Assembly: GCA_009780245.1 (NCBI GenBank)
Contig: WRAJ01000005.1
Coordinates: forward strand, 34,197-98,196
Origin: Turicibacter sp.
GTDB taxonomy: Bacteria > Bacillota_I > Bacilli_A > MOL361 > Turicibacteraceae
DNA: 64,000 bases
Direction of reading: 5' to 3'
Below, piece by piece: positions 1-8,577 of the stretch (position 1 is its first letter; each line of letters begins with the position of its first letter). Position numbers and translations under genes: made by a program. Below the pieces are notes generated by a model, which saw only the letters and a list, made by a program, of their open reading frames with translations, was not told the DNA's origin and made no database searches.

Positions 1-1830
1 ATCACGCAGCTTGATCATCAGATTAATTCGCGGGTGGGGAATCTCGAGGGAACTGTTAGTTCTGAGATCACGCAGCTGACGAACGATATTAACTTGCGCG
101 TTAGAAACGGAGAAGTGATTAGTCAGATTAATGTGTCGCCTGAATCGGTGTTGATCCAAGGTCGACGCATTCACCTTACGGGGCAGACAACGATTGATGA
201 TGCGGTGATTGAGAGTGCTCATATTGCCAGTCTTGAGGCTGATAAGATTCAAACTGGGACGTTGAATGCCGCTAATGTTAATGTGATTAATTTGAATGCG
301 AATAACATTACTTCAGGGACGTTGAATGCTCATTTGATTACAGCAGAAATCATTGAGGCAGCTGCGCTGCGAGCTGGTCAGATTGATATTAATCATTATC
401 GTTTTGATGGCCAGTCGGTTGGTACTGTAGGGGATCATGATTTTGTGATTAGGCGTGGAACCGGTGGATCGGTTTCGAATGCACAACGTGATCGTTTGAT
501 TATTGGTCGTCACCATACGCGGGTTTACATGGAGGGGGATGATTCAAGTGACGGTACGGCTGCTGATACGGGGGCATATGGCGATGTAAGAGACGATGGC
601 ACCCCGATGACCGGACGCAATCGCGTAGGCTTTTTGGAGTTTAATGCAAACCGGCTTTCTGCTTTTAATATGAATCAACGAACAGTGGCACCGAATACTT
701 CTGTTGAGCGTCAACCGCTTAGAAATCTTCACTTACAGCCGGCGGATAAATGGGTAAGAGGAATTCCGGGTGCAACGTTATTGGGAGCTGACCGAGGCGG
801 TGGCGAAATTAGATGTACGTATACAACTGATTTTGGTTCTGATCGACAACATGTATTTGCACCGCTTCGCGCACGCCGCTTGACGATTCAAGGTCAAGCG
901 TTTAATGCTGGCTTCACGCAATTGACACGCAATATAGCAAGGCATTTAAACATTGATACAACGAATGAACGCTTGATGGTTACTTCAAATATTGCAGGTA
1001 CGAACGCGGCTTCTCTGCACGTGTCATCATTAGTGGTAGGTGGCGCTACGACAGGTGGGACGCCGAATGCTAATATGACCCGATCGGATTACCGGATTGG
1101 GTGGTGTGGATCAGTTGGGAATTCGAATTTTCACATTCGAAGAAATAACGTGGATCGCATTTCACTCGGTAGTTTGACAACGACGATTAGAGGTGGTGCT
1201 GGTGGCGGTAATGCCCAGAATACATCGGTGAGTTTGGTGCATGAAGGCAATGCTAGTGGGAGTTTTAATATCGGACAAAGTGGGACGGATGTTGCTGCGG
1301 CGAGGCGTTCGCGTGTTTGGTCAGATGCCGTTTATAGTCGAACGGGCACAGCGTCTAGTAATAGCTTACGTGTGACGGGGTATGGGACGTTTGAAAGGGT
1401 TGCTTCTTCTGCTCGCTATAAGCTGAACATTAACCGGGATTTTGAGTTGGAGTACGCGGAACGCGTGTTAAACGTTGAGCCAGCGAGTTGGTTTGATCGT
1501 GCAAGTTCAGAAACGTATGCGTCGATGATTACGTCTAATATGGATGAATCTGGTCAGGTTGATTGGACATTAGTAAATGAAAAGGCAAGAGAAGAAGTAG
1601 AACGCATCACGAGAATTGGTGGTCTGATTGCCGAAGACGTTGAAGAGGCTGGTTTAGGGATGTATGTGTCTTACGCCGACGATGGTAAAACCGTTGAAGG
1701 TGTGCAATACGACCGTTTGTGGACACTTTTAATCCCGCTTGTTAAGGATCAACGCGACCGGTTATCCAAGCAAGAACGTGAGATACAGGATTTACGAAAA
1801 GAGATGGAGGAATTGAAAAATGGAAAATAG
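1..1830 (+). CDS. Phage tail/baseplate protein with C-terminal S74-type chaperone domain (5' truncated)
   Basis: The reading frame is open from base 1, so the gene begins outside the window; the GTG at 34 is not needed as a start. The visible N-terminal part repeats S-E-I-T-Q-L units, then has a phage minor-structural type region (around 120-330) rich in short I-x-x-L/T-x-I beta repeats such as KIQTGTLNA and NITSGTLNA. The C-terminal ~140 residues start with SSARYKLNI (near 1405), which fits the intramolecular chaperone of the peptidase S74/endosialidase family that trimerises tail fibres and then cleaves itself off. The end (1750-1830) is a charged coiled coil. Likely role: host-contacting tail spike or fibre. 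Family is well supported; the exact phage position is inferred from the collagen-like and holin genes downstream. Confidence 0.8.
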   Translation: MTQLDHQINSRVGNLEGTVSSEITQLTNDINLRVRNGEVISQINVSPESVLIQGRRIHLTGQTTIDDAVIESAHIASLEADKIQTGTLNAANVNVINLNANNITSGTLNAHLITAEIIEAAALRAGQIDINHYRFDGQSVGTVGDHDFVIRRGTGGSVSNAQRDRLIIGRHHTRVYMEGDDSSDGTAADTGAYGDVRDDGTPMTGRNRVGFLEFNANRLSAFNMNQRTVAPNTSVERQPLRNLHLQPADKWVRGIPGATLLGADRGGGEIRCTYTTDFGSDRQHVFAPLRARRLTIQGQAFNAGFTQLTRNIARHLNIDTTNERLMVTSNIAGTNAASLHVSSLVVGGATTGGTPNANMTRSDYRIGWCGSVGNSNFHIRRNNVDRISLGSLTTTIRGGAGGGNAQNTSVSLVHEGNASGSFNIGQSGTDVAAARRSRVWSDAVYSRTGTASSNSLRVTGYGTFERVASSARYKLNINRDFELEYAERVLNVEPASWFDRASSETYASMITSNMDESGQVDWTLVNEKAREEVERITRIGGLIAEDVEEAGLGMYVSYADDGKTVEGVQYDRLWTLLIPLVKDQRDRLSKQEREIQDLRKEMEELKNGK

Positions 1831-1990
1831 GATACAAGTAGAAATGATTAATGGTTTGGCGGTTAAGATTGCCAATTTAGAGGTACAGGTAGCGGCTTTG
1901 ACGGCAGAGAATAACATGTTGTTAGGTGAACTTCAAGGTGCTTCGAATGAGGATGTGGAAGGAGTTGGCGTTTATGAATCAAGTGAATAA
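1820..1990 (+). CDS. Small coiled-coil phage protein, 56 residues
   Basis: An ATG at 1820 inside the end of the tail gene opens a 56-codon frame ending TAA at 1990. It overlaps the upstream stop by 11 nt and the start of the next gene by 17 nt, the tight packing expected in a phage late operon. GGAGGAATTG lies 5' of the start. The product (MENRIQVEMINGLAVKIANL...) has a heptad-like pattern I-V-L-V-I-L-V-V-L-L consistent with a short coiled coil and an acidic tail. No family recognised; small tail accessory proteins of this kind often sit between fibre genes. The end of the frame covers the ribosome binding site of the next gene, so translation may be coupled. Confidence 0.6.
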   Translation: MENRIQVEMINGLAVKIANLEVQVAALTAENNMLLGELQGASNEDVEGVGVYESSE

Positions 1991-3200
1991 GCAACACGAA
2001 TTAACGATTAACATCAGTGCTGGGACGCGTGGTAATATTGTCACGAATACGACTTTTTTTACGATGGATGTGAAGACGGCTAAGAAAATCATTAACTTTA
2101 CCCATGCGAGTGGTCCAGTTGATTTAACCCATGCGACGGTGGTGTTAGGGTTTGAATTTGTGGGGACTAATGCCTCGAAGATCATTGATTCAGAGGATGG
2201 GTCTGTGGTGATTGAGGATGCTACGGCTGGCGTTTGTAGTGTGTTGTTACCGAATCATCTTTATGACTATGAAGGGCAAGTGTTGGTACACGTCTATATC
2301 ACTTATGAAGACGGGCGCTCTTTGGACTGTGGGGTTATTGTGACCGAGTTTGAAGAGAGTTGGTTAGATCGTGAGTTAGACGAAATGTCGCCGTTTTATG
2401 TGCAGCGATTTGAGGATTTGGCTGATACGATTAAGGCACGCGTTGCGGAATTAGAAGGGAAGCTGAGTGACCTCGGTGCGATTCAAGGGTTACAAGGGCC
2501 TCCGGGTGAGGTTGGTCCGATGGGTCCGCAAGGTGAGCGTGGGGAGATGGGGCCAGCTGGGCCGCAGGGAGTTCCAGGTGCTGTTGGTGCTCGTGGAGAA
2601 ATGGGTCCGCAAGGTCTTGCTGGTGAACGTGGGTTGCCGGGAGCTGCTGGTGTTGCTGGTCCGATGGGTCCGCAAGGAGAACGTGGCGAAACTGGTTCGC
2701 AAGGTCCACAAGGTGAAATAGGTCCAGTAGGTTTACAAGGCCTTCCGGGTGCAGTCGGTGCTCGAGGTGAAGTTGGGCCACAAGGTGTTCAAGGAGAAAG
2801 AGGTGAGGTGGGCTCTCAGGGTTTACAGGGCGAGCGAGGGGCTGTTGGTCCAGCAGGTCCACAAGGGGAACAAGGACTTCAAGGTATTCCAGGCATTGTC
2901 GGTCCGCAAGGGCCACCGGGAACAGGTGGCGGTGCAGTGGTTGCTGGCAATCAAACGTTAGGTTCGTCTAGAATTGGAGACTTATTAATCAATTGGGGAA
3001 CCACGACGTTCAACGCTGCAAGTTTTACCCAAGCCTATCACACACCGTACTCAACCGCTCCTCGTGTGATTGCTAGTTATCGAACAGGTGATAATTTAGC
3101 TGTGTTAAGGTATACCGAAAACGTTGCCAATGTGGTCTTCACACGACCTGCTGGCTTTGGTTCTGTCACTCTGAGCTGGATCGCAATTGGAAGAGCATAG
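1974..3200 (+). CDS. BppU-type phage baseplate protein with collagen-like stalk (paralog 1)
   Basis: Start chosen at ATG 1974 ([13 protein letters not shown]) because AAGGAG precedes it and the paralog at 3212 begins the same way; a longer in-frame reading from 1926 has no such support. Residues 1-150 match the phage baseplate upper protein (BppU) N-domain ([26 protein letters not shown]). Next comes a coiled coil ([18 protein letters not shown]), about 45 Gly-X-Y triplets (2490-2920) predicted to form a trimeric collagen-like stalk, and a C-terminal head ending SWIAIGRA. That ending is shared with the next gene and resembles small receptor-binding heads of phage tail fibres. The two paralogs are separated by 11 nt and probably alternate as host-binding fibres. 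Confidence 0.8.
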   Translation: MNQVNKQHELTINISAGTRGNIVTNTTFFTMDVKTAKKIINFTHASGPVDLTHATVVLGFEFVGTNASKIIDSEDGSVVIEDATAGVCSVLLPNHLYDYEGQVLVHVYITYEDGRSLDCGVIVTEFEESWLDRELDEMSPFYVQRFEDLADTIKARVAELEGKLSDLGAIQGLQGPPGEVGPMGPQGERGEMGPAGPQGVPGAVGARGEMGPQGLAGERGLPGAAGVAGPMGPQGERGETGSQGPQGEIGPVGLQGLPGAVGARGEVGPQGVQGERGEVGSQGLQGERGAVGPAGPQGEQGLQGIPGIVGPQGPPGTGGGAVVAGNQTLGSSRIGDLLINWGTTTFNAASFTQAYHTPYSTAPRVIASYRTGDNLAVLRYTENVANVVFTRPAGFGSVTLSWIAIGRA

Positions 3201-3211
3201 GAGGCGGAAAT

Positions 3212-5248
3212 ATGAATGAAATAGTAAAAAAAGAGCACGAACTAACGATTAACATTAGCCCGGCTACGCGATCGAACATTGTGACGAATACGACTTTCTT
3301 TTCAATGGACGTGGAAACTGGGAAGAAGATTATCAATTTCACTCACGGGAATGAACCCGTTGATTTGACGGCTGCGAAGGTAATGTTGGGGTTTGAATTT
3401 GTGGGGACGAATGCATCCAAAATCATTGATTCAGAAGATGGGTCCGTGGTGATTGAAGATGCCTTAGCAGGGCAATGTAGTGTGATTTTGCCCAACCACT
3501 TGTACGAGTACGCCGGTCAGGTTTTAGTGCACGTATATATCGTGTACGAAGATGGCTATTCCTTAGACTGTGGGATTATTGTCACCCAGTTTGAAGAGAG
3601 TTGGCTCGATAGTGAGTTAGACGAAATGTCACTGTTTTATGTGCAGCGGTTTGAGGATTTGTCTGATACGATTAAGGCGCGTGTGACGGAGTTAGAAGAT
3701 AGGTTTGACGATATTGAGGCGCTTCGGGGGCCGCAGGGAGAGCAAGGTCCTCAGGGGGAGCGAGGTCCAGCTGGTGAACGGGGGTTACCGGGAGCTCAGG
3801 GAGAGCGAGGCCCGGTTGGTCCTGAAGGAGCGCAAGGTTCTCAGGGCGAACGAGGAGCATCAGGAACTCAAGGAGAACGAGGCCCGATTGGTCCACAAGG
3901 AATACCAGGTTCTCAGGGAGAAAGAGGTCTTTCTGGTCCGACCGGTCCACAAGGCGTTGCGGGTGAAAGAGGCCCTCAGGGTTTTTCTGGGGCTGTTGGT
4001 CCCCGTGGTGAAATCGGGCCGGTAGGTCCAGCTGGTGAACGTGGTTTACCGGGAGCTCAGGGCGAGCGGGGACCAATTGGTGCTCAAGGCCCTCAGGGAG
4101 AACGCGGATTGGCGGGAGCAACTGGTCCACAGGGTTCTCGTGGTGAAACTGGCCCACAAGGTATTGCGGGCCCAGCTGGTGAGCGTGGTTTGCAAGGTGC
4201 ACCAGGAACGACGTCATGGAATGGGATTACGGATAGACCTGCAACGTTTGTACCAACTGCGCATACTCACGATGCTAGTCACATCAATGCTGGTACATTG
4301 CCGTTCGCGCGTATTCCTGTAGGGACGACCACGACGACAGTGGTCCGCGGTGATCATGCTGGTGCATTTCCTTTGCATAATCGTCCAACCCAAATGATTA
4401 CGAACTGGGATTTTAATCCTAGTACACACACTGTGATTGGGCAAATAGCTAGAGGGGAAGAGGTGAGGCTGATTGGAGATGCTTCAGCAACGAATAACCC
4501 TTTTCCTTCAAATACAGTAGCGGGTACAATCAGAAGAACAAATGCCACAACAGGATTTGCAGTTGTCGTCTACCGCTCGATAGGGAGTATAAATGAACCT
4601 ATTGCGCATAGATTTCATGGTGCCTCTGGCTGGACGGATTGGCTATACCCAAATCGCGCAGCGAGTATCAACAGTGGCACCTTTGCAGCTGCGCGCATTC
4701 CGACAGGGATCAACATAACGGGTAATGCAGCAACGGCAACAACTTTACAAACGGCAAGAACGATAAATGGTACTAATTTCAATGGCTCAGCTAATATCAC
4801 GACGGCGAATTGGGGGACTGCTAGAAACGTTACCATCGGAAGCACGCAGCGTAGTGTAAATGGTTCAGCTAACGTCGCATGGTCATTAGCAGATATCGGA
4901 GCAGCCGCAGCGAGTCATACGCATAACGCTTCGCAAATCACGGGAACGTCGAGTGCGGTAGCAAATAACACGGGAACTTTCCGTGTTGGTGATATATTGA
5001 TCCAGACGGGGGAAGTGCAACTATCACCAGGGGCGAATAGCTCTGCTTTTGGTGTGGCTAATTTTGAAACAGCATATGCAAGTGTGCCACATGTAACGAC
5101 AGAGCGATCGGGGTCTTTGTTAAATGCAGATATCATGATAGCCGTCAATCCAGCGACGGCATTAGCGCAAATTTTGATGGTTAATAGTCTACCAGTCGCT
5201 GCGTCGGGGATGGTTAGATGGATGGCTATTGGGCGTGCAGCGACATAA
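3212..5248 (+). CDS. BppU-type phage baseplate protein with collagen-like stalk (paralog 2)
   Basis: 678 residues; ATG 3212 is preceded by GGAGGCGGAAAT. The N-terminal ~160 residues are a close paralog of the preceding gene (ELTINIS, TNTTFFSMDVETGKKIINF, ESWLDSELDEMSLFYVQRF). A collagen-like Gly-X-Y region of roughly 50 triplets spans 3724-4205. Beyond it this protein is longer: it carries fibre-type modules such as ASHINAGTLPFARIP and AASINSGTFAAARIP, an INGTNFNGSANITTANWG segment typical of tail fibre shafts, and the same WMAIGRA ending as paralog 1. The duplicated head-and-stalk arrangement suggests gene duplication followed by divergence of the host-recognition end. Confidence 0.8.
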   Translation: MNEIVKKEHELTINISPATRSNIVTNTTFFSMDVETGKKIINFTHGNEPVDLTAAKVMLGFEFVGTNASKIIDSEDGSVVIEDALAGQCSVILPNHLYEYAGQVLVHVYIVYEDGYSLDCGIIVTQFEESWLDSELDEMSLFYVQRFEDLSDTIKARVTELEDRFDDIEALRGPQGEQGPQGERGPAGERGLPGAQGERGPVGPEGAQGSQGERGASGTQGERGPIGPQGIPGSQGERGLSGPTGPQGVAGERGPQGFSGAVGPRGEIGPVGPAGERGLPGAQGERGPIGAQGPQGERGLAGATGPQGSRGETGPQGIAGPAGERGLQGAPGTTSWNGITDRPATFVPTAHTHDASHINAGTLPFARIPVGTTTTTVVRGDHAGAFPLHNRPTQMITNWDFNPSTHTVIGQIARGEEVRLIGDASATNNPFPSNTVAGTIRRTNATTGFAVVVYRSIGSINEPIAHRFHGASGWTDWLYPNRAASINSGTFAAARIPTGINITGNAATATTLQTARTINGTNFNGSANITTANWGTARNVTIGSTQRSVNGSANVAWSLADIGAAAASHTHNASQITGTSSAVANNTGTFRVGDILIQTGEVQLSPGANSSAFGVANFETAYASVPHVTTERSGSLLNADIMIAVNPATALAQILMVNSLPVAASGMVRWMAIGRAAT

Positions 5249-5264
5249 GAGGGCGGTGAGCAAT

Positions 5265-5495
5265 ATGATAGAATTATTAATAGAAAATGCCTTTACTTAC
5301 GGTGTTTTTGCAGGGTTGTTTGTCTGGTTGCTTTATACGACCAATCGGCGCAATGAATGTCGTGAGCAGATGTATCAAACGACCATTCGTGAGAATCAAT
5401 CGATTATTTCTGAGCAAGCGAAAGCTTTTGGTAGCATGTCGACAGATGTGAGTGAGATTAAAAACCTTTTGTTTCAGAGGAGGAGTCGCGAATAA
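5265..5495 (+). CDS. BhlA/UviB-type holin-like peptide
   Basis: Start set at ATG 5265 (MIELLIENAFTYG), preceded by AAGAGGGCGG; an in-frame upstream reading would overlap the fibre gene. The 76-residue product has one N-terminal membrane segment (AFTYGVFAGLFVWLLYT) followed by a basic/polar coiled-coil tail (NRRNECREQMYQTTIRENQ), the layout of BhlA/UviB bacteriocin- or phage-linked holins. In phages such a gene normally precedes an endolysin, but here the next 300 bp are hairpin repeats and then an opposite-strand hydrolase, so the lysis cassette is incomplete or its lysin is elsewhere. Confidence 0.75.
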   Translation: MIELLIENAFTYGVFAGLFVWLLYTTNRRNECREQMYQTTIRENQSIISEQAKAFGSMSTDVSEIKNLLFQRRSRE

Positions 5496-5514
5496 GCAAG
5501 CCTAGATAGGCATG

Positions 5515-5762
5515 AAAAGTCACAGGAAAGTCAGTTTTCGAATTTCCGTGACTTTTTGTGCATTGATTTGGTTGAGAAAAGTCACAGGAAAGCTGATTTT
5601 CGAATTTCTGTGACTTTTTGCGCATCGATTTGGTTGAGAAAAGTCACAGGAAAGCTGATTTTTGAATTTCCGTGACTTTTTGTGCATCGATTTGGTTGAG
5701 AAAAGTCATTGATTCGACGTTTTTCGAATTTCCGTGACTTTTTGCGCACCAATTCACGCAAA
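5515..5762 (+). repeat. Tandem hairpin array A, 62-bp period, 4 units
   Basis: Units begin at 5515, 5577, 5639 and 5701, exactly 62 bp apart. Each unit carries an inverted repeat in which AAAAGTCACAGGAAA faces TTTCCGTGACTTTT, joined by a short loop near TTCGAA; unit 4 has a changed left arm (GTCATTGATTCGACG) but an intact right arm. A conserved linker, GCATCGATTTGGTTGAG, follows each hairpin. The array fills the gap between the holin gene and the convergent hydrolase gene. No open frame of note runs through it. The whole unit is conserved rather than only one part, so it is not a repeat-spacer array. Confidence 0.9.
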
Positions 5763-5804
5763 AAAAGCCAATGGATGACGAAAATCGACCTTCCATTGGC
5801 TTTT
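5763..5804. terminator. Bidirectional terminator with AGCCAATGGA stem
   Basis: AAAAGCCAATGGA pairs with TCCATTGGCTTTT around a 16-base loop, with A and T runs on both sides. It lies between the tail module/hairpin array and the convergent hydrolase gene and can serve both strands. The same CCAATG/CATTGG core recurs in terminators near 27424, 45211 and 52168. Confidence 0.8.
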
Positions 5805-5813
5805 CAGCGTCAA

Positions 5814-6749
5814 TTATAAATAATCCGCGATAAATCGATGCACGCGTTCAAAGTATTCATCCTCAACGCTTAGATGAGCGGTACAGTGTCCCTGTTCCGG
5901 GAAAATTTCAAGGCGTCGCTGGTTGTGGTGAATCGCACCAAATAGTTGGCGGCTACCGTCAGGGCTTGTGACGTCATCTAGCTCGCCGTGAATCAGTAAG
6001 ACCGGGCGAGTGGTATGGTGAATGACGCTAAGTGGGGCGATGTCTTTGTAAGCCACGCGTTGCCGTAATCGTAAAACAGCATCACCTGAGAATTTAAGAT
6101 ACCACGGTGGAATTCGTGTTTCAGCGCCACGACGGGCTGCGAGTTCGATCGTACTGGCCATGGTATGAAACGGTGCATCTAACATGTAGAAGTCTATGAG
6201 ATTGGAGGTTTCGTTAAGCTCAGATTGCATAATGGCTGTTGCAGCTCCCATCGAAAAGCCATGGACGCCGATCTGGGCGTTTTTATAGATCCGCCTTGCA
6301 ACGGTCGCCACTTCTTCTAAATCAAAGCGTTCGTAAAGGCCGAAGGTGGACGTTTTACCACCTGTTAAGCCCGATTGCCGCTGATTGTAAAGGATGATAT
6401 GGTAACCGTCGTTTAAGTAACGGAAGGCTGTCGGGAGGAGGTCGTAGAAATTGCTTCTAATGCCATGCACTAAAACGATGACTTTGTTTGTAACCAACTT
6501 GGACTGGATGTGCATGACTTCAATGTTGTATTTATTTTTGCTACTCTCAATGAGAAAAGATTGGTGCTCGTACGCGCTTAATTGTTGGAGGCGTCGTTCG
6601 TGAAGGCGTCGACGTTTGATTTCATGCGGGGTGGTTTTGAAGGTTTTTTTGTAGACACGCTCACCTGTGAAGATGGTTAGCAGACTTGATAAGACAACGA
6701 GTGCGCTTAGGACGACAGCCCAGATGGGTAACTTTTTTTTGCTTTTCAT
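5814..6749 (-). CDS. Membrane-anchored alpha/beta hydrolase (S33 / YqkD-like)
   Basis: Start taken at the ATG at 6749 (MKSKKKLPIW), with AGGTG six bases upstream; an in-frame GTG three codons earlier overlaps this site. The 311-residue protein has an N-terminal membrane anchor (residues 8-28, WAVVLSALVVLSSLLTIF), then an alpha/beta hydrolase fold: oxyanion-region VLVHGIRSN, nucleophile elbow GFSMGA (Ser about 166), acid region HGELDD and terminal histidine in EQGHCTAH. This matches extracellular or membrane-facing serine hydrolases of the YqkD group. The substrate is unknown. It is transcribed towards the phage module and shares its terminator. No regulatory site was recognised upstream. Confidence 0.8.
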   Translation of the reverse strand: MKSKKKLPIWAVVLSALVVLSSLLTIFTGERVYKKTFKTTPHEIKRRRLHERRLQQLSAYEHQSFLIESSKNKYNIEVMHIQSKLVTNKVIVLVHGIRSNFYDLLPTAFRYLNDGYHIILYNQRQSGLTGGKTSTFGLYERFDLEEVATVARRIYKNAQIGVHGFSMGAATAIMQSELNETSNLIDFYMLDAPFHTMASTIELAARRGAETRIPPWYLKFSGDAVLRLRQRVAYKDIAPLSVIHHTTRPVLLIHGELDDVTSPDGSRQLFGAIHHNQRRLEIFPEQGHCTAHLSVEDEYFERVHRFIADYL

Positions 6750-6908
6750 TGTGATCACCTATTTTGAATGTATGAGTTATAATATGCCAAAAAATTACAT
6801 TAATTATTATTATACCAAAAGTGAAAATTGGAAACAAGTATAATGCTTTGACTATGTGTGGTAATTTTAGTATACTGTAGTCATGAGGATGAGAGGAATG
6901 AATTTAAT

Positions 6909-8381
6909 ATGAAGAAATTTAAAAAAGTCTGGTTGGCTGTTTTTTTAATGCTTTTTGTTCTAGGAGCATGTACGCCGAGCGATTCAGATGAGGGCGTTGA
7001 TGAGAACGGCTATGAAGTTAATGAAAATGGATACGATGAAGAGGATCTCGCTGAGTTTGGTCCGCGTGGCTTACCACTCATTTATTTGACCACTGAGGCA
7101 CGGGACATTGTGCTTGAAGATTTCGATTATTTGGCTGAGATTATGTTGACGAACGCACCGCAACAAGGGATTTTTGAACGCCGATTCGGGCTAAGCCTCG
7201 AAGAGGTTCTAGTCTTCTTACGTGATGAGATTTATTATATGGTGCCGATTGAATCGGTTCACTTTCTGCTCATGGACGAGGACTGGCCAACCGATACGAG
7301 TGGGGTTGCTTCTGCGGACGAACCACGCTATTTAGCAGCGCAATATTTGTCGTCGTTCTTAATGTGGTTTGCGATTGATGTTGAGGGGCTTGGTCATTTT
7401 GGGCCACAAGACATCCGCAGCTATTGGGAAGTGCTTGAAGCGAACGCAGCCATGCTTCACCAGACTGAAGAGATAGACGGGCAGTTTATGTTTGATGGCG
7501 AAGAAATCAGCGACATTAGAGGGCTAGAGAATATGGTTGAGGTCTTTTCATCGGAGTCGACGCTGTGGTTTTTCGGGATTGAATTTGATGATTTGGATTT
7601 ATATCGCAGCTTAGATGACATTGGTTTTCGAGAAGAAGGGAATATCACAACAGAGATTATTGAAGAAGGCCGTATTGCCTATTTCCATATTGACAGCTTT
7701 ATGAACAACCCATCGTACGACAGTGAAACGTTGATCCCGTTCTTTGAGGAAGTGCAAGATTTTGATCATTTGATTATTGATTTGCGCGGCAATGGCGGAG
7801 GTTGGGGGCATTACTTTGCTGATTACGTCGCTTCGATGTTGATTGAAGAGCCGCTTACAGCAAGTTTTAATGAGTTTATTACGAGTGGTGATGAGGCGAT
7901 GCGCTTGGCGGAGTATAGTTTGTCAGGTTCAGCTCGCGGTGTTGCCAATGAGTACGGTATTTTGCCTGCTTATGAATTTGTAAGCAACAACGATTTGCCT
8001 TATTTTAATCGTGCTGATTTAGCTATTTTGGAGTACGTGGTGCAATGGGAATTAGAAATTGAACCGCATGAAGATCGTGTGCCGTTTGACGGTGAGATTT
8101 GGATTTTGGTTGACGACTGGTCAGCATCAGCTTCTGAGCTAGCGGCTATGATTGCGATTGATTCAGGGTGGGCGACGGTGGTAGGCGAGCCAACTGCAGG
8201 TGTGACCCCGGCAATGGCGATGCACGTTTCTTTGCCACATACTGGTGTGTTATTTAGAATTGACATTGGTTATCTCATTGATGGTGAGGGGCGCTCATTA
8301 GAAGAATTTGGTGTTACGCCGGATATCGTGATTGGTCCTAGAGACGATGCGTTATTTACGGTGCTTGATTTAATTCAATAA
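6909..8381 (+). CDS. S41 family peptidase, lipoprotein
   Basis: Start set at ATG 6909 because a signal peptide begins there: MKKFKKVWLAVFLMLFVLGAC, with a lipobox VLGAC. The mature N-terminus is acidic and Asn/Glu rich. The S41 (tail-specific protease) core is in the C-terminal half: IAYFHIDSF, IIDLRGNGGG and DDWSASASE, where Ser407 is the expected nucleophile by comparison with Prc/CtpA. The lysine usual in GE-T-x-G-K is replaced (VGEPTAGVT), so it probably belongs to an S41 branch that does not use a Ser-Lys dyad, or has altered activity. No PDZ domain is obvious. It stands alone, ended by a strong terminator at 8389. Confidence 0.8.
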   Translation: MKKFKKVWLAVFLMLFVLGACTPSDSDEGVDENGYEVNENGYDEEDLAEFGPRGLPLIYLTTEARDIVLEDFDYLAEIMLTNAPQQGIFERRFGLSLEEVLVFLRDEIYYMVPIESVHFLLMDEDWPTDTSGVASADEPRYLAAQYLSSFLMWFAIDVEGLGHFGPQDIRSYWEVLEANAAMLHQTEEIDGQFMFDGEEISDIRGLENMVEVFSSESTLWFFGIEFDDLDLYRSLDDIGFREEGNITTEIIEEGRIAYFHIDSFMNNPSYDSETLIPFFEEVQDFDHLIIDLRGNGGGWGHYFADYVASMLIEEPLTASFNEFITSGDEAMRLAEYSLSGSARGVANEYGILPAYEFVSNNDLPYFNRADLAILEYVVQWELEIEPHEDRVPFDGEIWILVDDWSASASELAAMIAIDSGWATVVGEPTAGVTPAMAMHVSLPHTGVLFRIDIGYLIDGEGRSLEEFGVTPDIVIGPRDDALFTVLDLIQ

Positions 8382-8388
8382 TAATAAG

Positions 8389-8430
8389 AAGCAACTCCAG
8401 CCACTCGCTAGCTCGTGGGGAGTTGCTTTT
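8389..8430 (+). terminator. Terminator copy 1 (AAGCAACTCC stem)
   Basis: AAGCAACTCC pairs with GGGGAGTTGCTT, followed by T residues, 8 bp after the S41 peptidase stop. A near-identical copy lies at 8533-8577; the pair brackets a dispersed repeat at 8431-8476. Confidence 0.85.
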
Positions 8431-8476
8431 CAGGTTCGTCGCTATATTGCTCATGCCTCGCAAAGCTCCTGTCCGC
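8431..8476 (+). repeat. Dispersed intergenic repeat, copy 1
   Basis: CAGGTTCGTCGCTATATTGC and the following ~25 bases (ending CGCAAAGCTCCTGTC) recur in the opposite orientation at 18125-18166 after typA with a few mismatches. A 16-bp palindrome TGCAAACTTGTTTGCA follows at 8489-8504. It sits exactly between two copies of the same terminator, as if an element had inserted next to a terminator and duplicated it. Confidence 0.75.
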
Positions 8477-8532
8477 GCCAGTGAAACTTGCAAACTTGTT
8501 TGCACATAGTTGAACCAGTACCCATAAGGGTG

Positions 8533-8577
8533 AAAGCAACTCCAGCCACTCGCTAACTCGTGGGGAGTTGCTTTTTT
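8533..8577. terminator. Terminator copy 2 (AAGCAACTCC stem)
   Basis: Same hairpin as at 8389 with one loop base changed (CGCTAACTCG against CGCTAGCTCG) and a longer T run. It overlaps the 3' end of the minus-strand gene 8553-9125 and may act on both strands. Confidence 0.8.

Noticed and set aside
2431..4217. Long antisense and alternate-frame readings under the collagen-like genes
   Set aside because: Gly-X-Y codons (GGN-CCN) leave other frames open; the readings are low-complexity Leu/His/Pro or Arg/Val strings.
1974..5248. Diversity-generating retroelement acting on the fibre heads
   Set aside because: No reverse transcriptase or template repeat is visible in the window.
5515..5762. CRISPR-like array from the 62-bp period
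   Set aside because: Whole units are conserved and no unique spacers alternate with a constant repeat; no cas genes are present.
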